Source: Sporosarcina sp. FSL K6-3457 (GTDB lineage: Bacteria; Bacillota; Bacilli; Bacillales_A; Planococcaceae). From it: a stretch of DNA of 64,000 bases. Positions 62,200-64,000 of the stretch are shown here, piece after piece; position 1 is the first letter of the stretch; the number at the start of each line of letters is the position of its first letter. The DNA is taken from positions 3,613,501 to 3,677,500 of the forward strand of contig NZ_JBBOWX010000001.1 of assembly GCF_038007285.1 (NCBI RefSeq), in the 5' to 3' direction. The notes under the pieces were generated by a model, which was not told the DNA's origin, ran no database searches, and saw nothing but the letters and a program-made list of their open reading frames with translations. A program made the translations under genes and the position numbers.

Positions 62200-62830
62200 A
62201 ATCAGTCTCCTTACTTTAGTCTTATACCATCCGCACTAACTATACAATAATTCTGTAAACTAAACCAATTTTCATATGTGGTGATTAACCCCCAAAAACG
62301 TAATCAGCACTAGTTGCTTTACGTATATTTGTTTTGGTTCAATTTGGAGCAAACAACTTCTGTAGTATTACTGTGCTTATTTTGAGTACTTTATTACAAA
62401 AAAATCTAGCCGAATCAATTTCATAATTGAACAATCAACAATAAAATCCGAACAAGGTTGATTTGCACTTCAGGTGGACGCTTCCTTGCCCCTAGTCAAT
62501 AGTTATTTTGAATTTCTTAATAATAATTTACAGAAACGGAAAGAAAGCTAGTGGAAAAACCTATTCTATTAGTTGAATAAATGTACCTTGCTAACAACGC
62601 TTGGGGCTAGAGGATGCCTCCCGCGATAAGCCAGTAGACGCCTTCCCTAGGGAGTAGATAGAATCATTAATTCAACATATATATTTCAAACATAATTACG
62701 ACAATGCTGATTGATGTATGCCAATTCATTTAGCCCCTCGACCAATTTTTGGGCGAGGAGCTTTTTTCGTTGTAATTGACAGTTACCTCTGCGACTAATC
62801 ACCAAAATTATCCATACCATTAAGCAATAG
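62200..62830. other. Gene-poor AT-rich spacer with hairpins
   Basis: No convincing coding frame. A possible promoter for the 1365-residue gene lies close to it on the minus strand (TTGGTT, 18 bp, TATAGT). The segments 62455-62505 (ACTTCAGGTGGACGCTTCCT) and 62595-62655 (GGATGCCTCCCGCGATAAGC) look like decayed copies of GC-rich intergenic repeats. At 62735-62772 a stem GCCCCTCG...CGAGGAGC followed by TTTTTT on the plus strand looks like a terminator with no gene in front of it. Confidence 0.5.
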
Positions 62831-63097
62831 TTACCTTGTACTACTTCCTCCCTGCCTCCACTTCCGTCCATCTTTTCGATGTGCCGGCTGAATGTAATGG
62901 TAGTACACGAAAGGCAAATTCATATCCTTAACGCTATCTACATAAGTCCTATTTACATAGGTTAAGTCACCTTCTCTACGCAGTATACCTTCATATTCCT
63001 CATCAACAATTGTGATTGTCCCATTATCTCTCCCTCTCAAATGCTTGACCAGCTCTTCCGTATCTGGATTATTTCCCAAAATAATATACGCTCTCAC
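62831..63097 (-). CDS. Small hypothetical protein (88 aa)
   Basis: Short open frame with GTG start preceded by GAGGTCATATAGT (ATG 63112, five codons upstream, is the alternative). The protein is charged and soluble: RAYIILGNNPDTEELVKHLR, GTITIVDEEYEGILRREGDL, DMNLPFVYYHYIQPAHRKDG, with a basic C-terminus. I do not recognise a family. The frame stays open for another 70 codons upstream (to 63322), but that part has no ribosome site and unusual composition. It lies isolated between a gene-poor spacer and a recombinase remnant. Confidence 0.5.
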   Translation of the reverse strand: MRAYIILGNNPDTEELVKHLRGRDNGTITIVDEEYEGILRREGDLTYVNRTYVDSVKDMNLPFVYYHYIQPAHRKDGRKWRQGGSSTR

Positions 63098-63352
63098 ACT
63101 ATATGACCTCATTTCTAATTTGTAATAAATGTAAGTCAATAGTAGCATATAATCAGAATAAATAAAACGTCCTTTTGGAAATTTAATGACAATTAATACC
63201 GACTTTATTTCTATCTTTCGACGAGCAATCGTCGCCAGTCTACTCGGAACAAAGGTGAGTGTTGAGGGGCTATCATTTGGATTTGGGAATTCGCTTTCTT
63301 TCGCAATCGTTTCAGATACCATTTAGTTGGTTCTATTATACATTCCACTCAC

Positions 63353-63600
63353 TCAAAGCTGCTTCATCGCTCCCCTTAGATGATCCGCGGCCAAATGCTG
63401 ATACCTCATCGTCGAACGCAGATCAGCATGTCCCAAAATACTAACAATCGTATGCTGTGGGACATTTTTTGTCGTCAAATAGGTTGCCGTACAATGGCGC
63501 AGTGTATGTGGTGTAATCGGCGTATCGAGCCCTGCCACCCAGCGCAGCTTATTGCGGATATCTGATGCACTCAATGGCTGATTGGACAACGCTGTGACGA
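63353..63600 (-). pseudogene. Tyrosine recombinase (phage integrase) remnant
   Basis: The last 80 codons encode the end of a tyrosine recombinase: SASDIRNKLRWVAG, then TPHTLRHCTATYLTTKNVPQ (H-x-x-R box), VSILGHADLRSTMRYQHLAA with the His and the nucleophilic Tyr. The first catalytic Arg, the Lys and the N-terminal arm-binding domain are missing; upstream of about 63600 the frame is open but unlike an integrase. It is therefore most likely a 3' fragment, marking past integration near the right end of the surface-protein island. Confidence 0.8.
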
Positions 63601-63832
63601 AAATACATATTCCGTTCCCTCTAGGCTTTGCCCAGCAAAGCCGTAAGTTCGATTGTCCATTACACTCTTCCTTCCCTTTTCCTTGATTATAAGACGGAAG
63701 GGGTGGAAGTCGCTTAGTTTTGCTAGGTTCGACGAAAGCGTTGGCTACTAACTCTTGATTACATCCATTGGTAAAATCGCCTTTCAATTGCCAAAATACA
63801 CATTGAGAATAACATCACGAATTCCGAAATAG

Positions 63833-63861
63833 TTGAACTAGTCAGTCAAAAGAATTATACT
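63833..63861 (+). promoter_or_regulatory. Promoter of the second S-layer-type gene
   Basis: TTGAAC (63833-63838), 17-bp spacer and TATACT (63856-63861), with TATAAT overlapping just after. The leader would be about 75 nt. It resembles the promoter of the S-layer gene (TTGCAC-17-TATACT). Confidence 0.65.
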
Positions 63862-63941
63862 ATAATAGTAGAAAGTGCTTCTATTTTTTGAGCGTAAAAA
63901 CATATATACGTAGTGTAATTAGAATCTATAGGAGGCTTAAC

Positions 63942-64000
63942 ATGAGACAATTAAATTATGAAAAATTATTCAAGGCGACGTTGGCCACAACTGTTGCAGC
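63942..64000 (+). CDS. Start of an S-layer-type precursor, cut by window end
   Basis: Only 19 complete codons are inside the window: MRQLNYEKLFKATLATTVA. ATG start after TATAGGAGGCTTAAC. The stretch FKATLATTVAA is identical to the signal peptide of the S-layer protein at 16672-19563, so the gene probably encodes a second SLH or S-layer protein. Everything beyond the signal peptide lies outside the window. Confidence 0.7.
   Translation, partial: MRQLNYEKLFKATLATTVA

Noticed and set aside
62831..63322. A 163-codon version of the small hypothetical gene
   Set aside because: The upstream 70 codons have no ribosome site and look unlike the rest; a GTG or ATG at 63097/63112 with GAGG upstream of the GTG is better.
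63601..63787. N-terminal half of the recombinase frame as a real protein part
   Set aside because: Its composition and lack of integrase motifs (no first Arg box, no arm-binding domain) suggest accidental open frame fused to the fragment.

Overview
The window looks like a chromosomal segment of a low-GC, Gram-positive, spore-forming member of the Bacillales, most likely Planococcaceae (Sporosarcina/Lysinibacillus-like). Reasons: strong AGGAGG-type ribosome binding sites, many TTG starts, S-layer proteins with SLH domains, a sporulation checkpoint gene (sda) with DnaA boxes upstream, and a comK homologue. The genus is inferred, not shown.

Region 1 (1-9.6 kb, minus strand) is a polyol-utilisation operon. 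Its order is PRD-type regulator, PTS IIA, IIB and IIC of the galactitol family, a zinc dehydrogenase, deoxyribose-phosphate aldolase, a 53-residue membrane peptide, a second zinc dehydrogenase, and transketolase. The set fits uptake and phosphorylation of a polyol (pentitol or galactitol type), oxidation to a ketose phosphate, and entry into the pentose phosphate pathway. Three intergenic inverted-repeat elements sit inside the operon.

Region 2 (9.7-16.6 kb) holds a secreted polysaccharide deacetylase, a zinc-ribbon membrane protein, sda behind five DnaA-box-like sites, a secreted S41 protease, a 21-bp-periodic tandem repeat array, a MATE exporter with a TetR regulator, and a small Excalibur protein.

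Region 3 (16.7-62.2 kb) is a very large island of exported proteins, interrupted only by a Fic protein and by comK plus a small sigma factor. It contains an S-layer protein, two other SLH proteins (one with a von Willebrand A domain), and a three-gene operon encoding a VWA-like protein, a cohesin-domain protein and a cohesin/dockerin protein. It also encodes an RCC1 propeller with glycogen-binding-like domains, a BspA-type leucine-rich-repeat protein, a GH73 glucosaminidase, a transglutaminase-like protein, a subtilase and several giant repeat proteins. At least twelve proteins of the window carry one common Ig-like module (called module A here, SbsA-Ig-like), at the N- or C-terminus. Five share a second beta module (module B). 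Three share a 20-residue helical motif (motif C). I noticed no LPXTG sorting signal, so apart from the SLH proteins the mode of attachment is unknown. The mix of structural, wall-cutting, proteolytic and possibly cross-linking proteins with a common module suggests one co-evolved surface-assembly system.

Region 4 (62.2-64 kb) is a sparse boundary with a small unknown gene, a tyrosine-recombinase remnant, and the promoter and first codons of a second S-layer-type protein cut by the window end. All names rest on reading motifs by eye; no database search was run.
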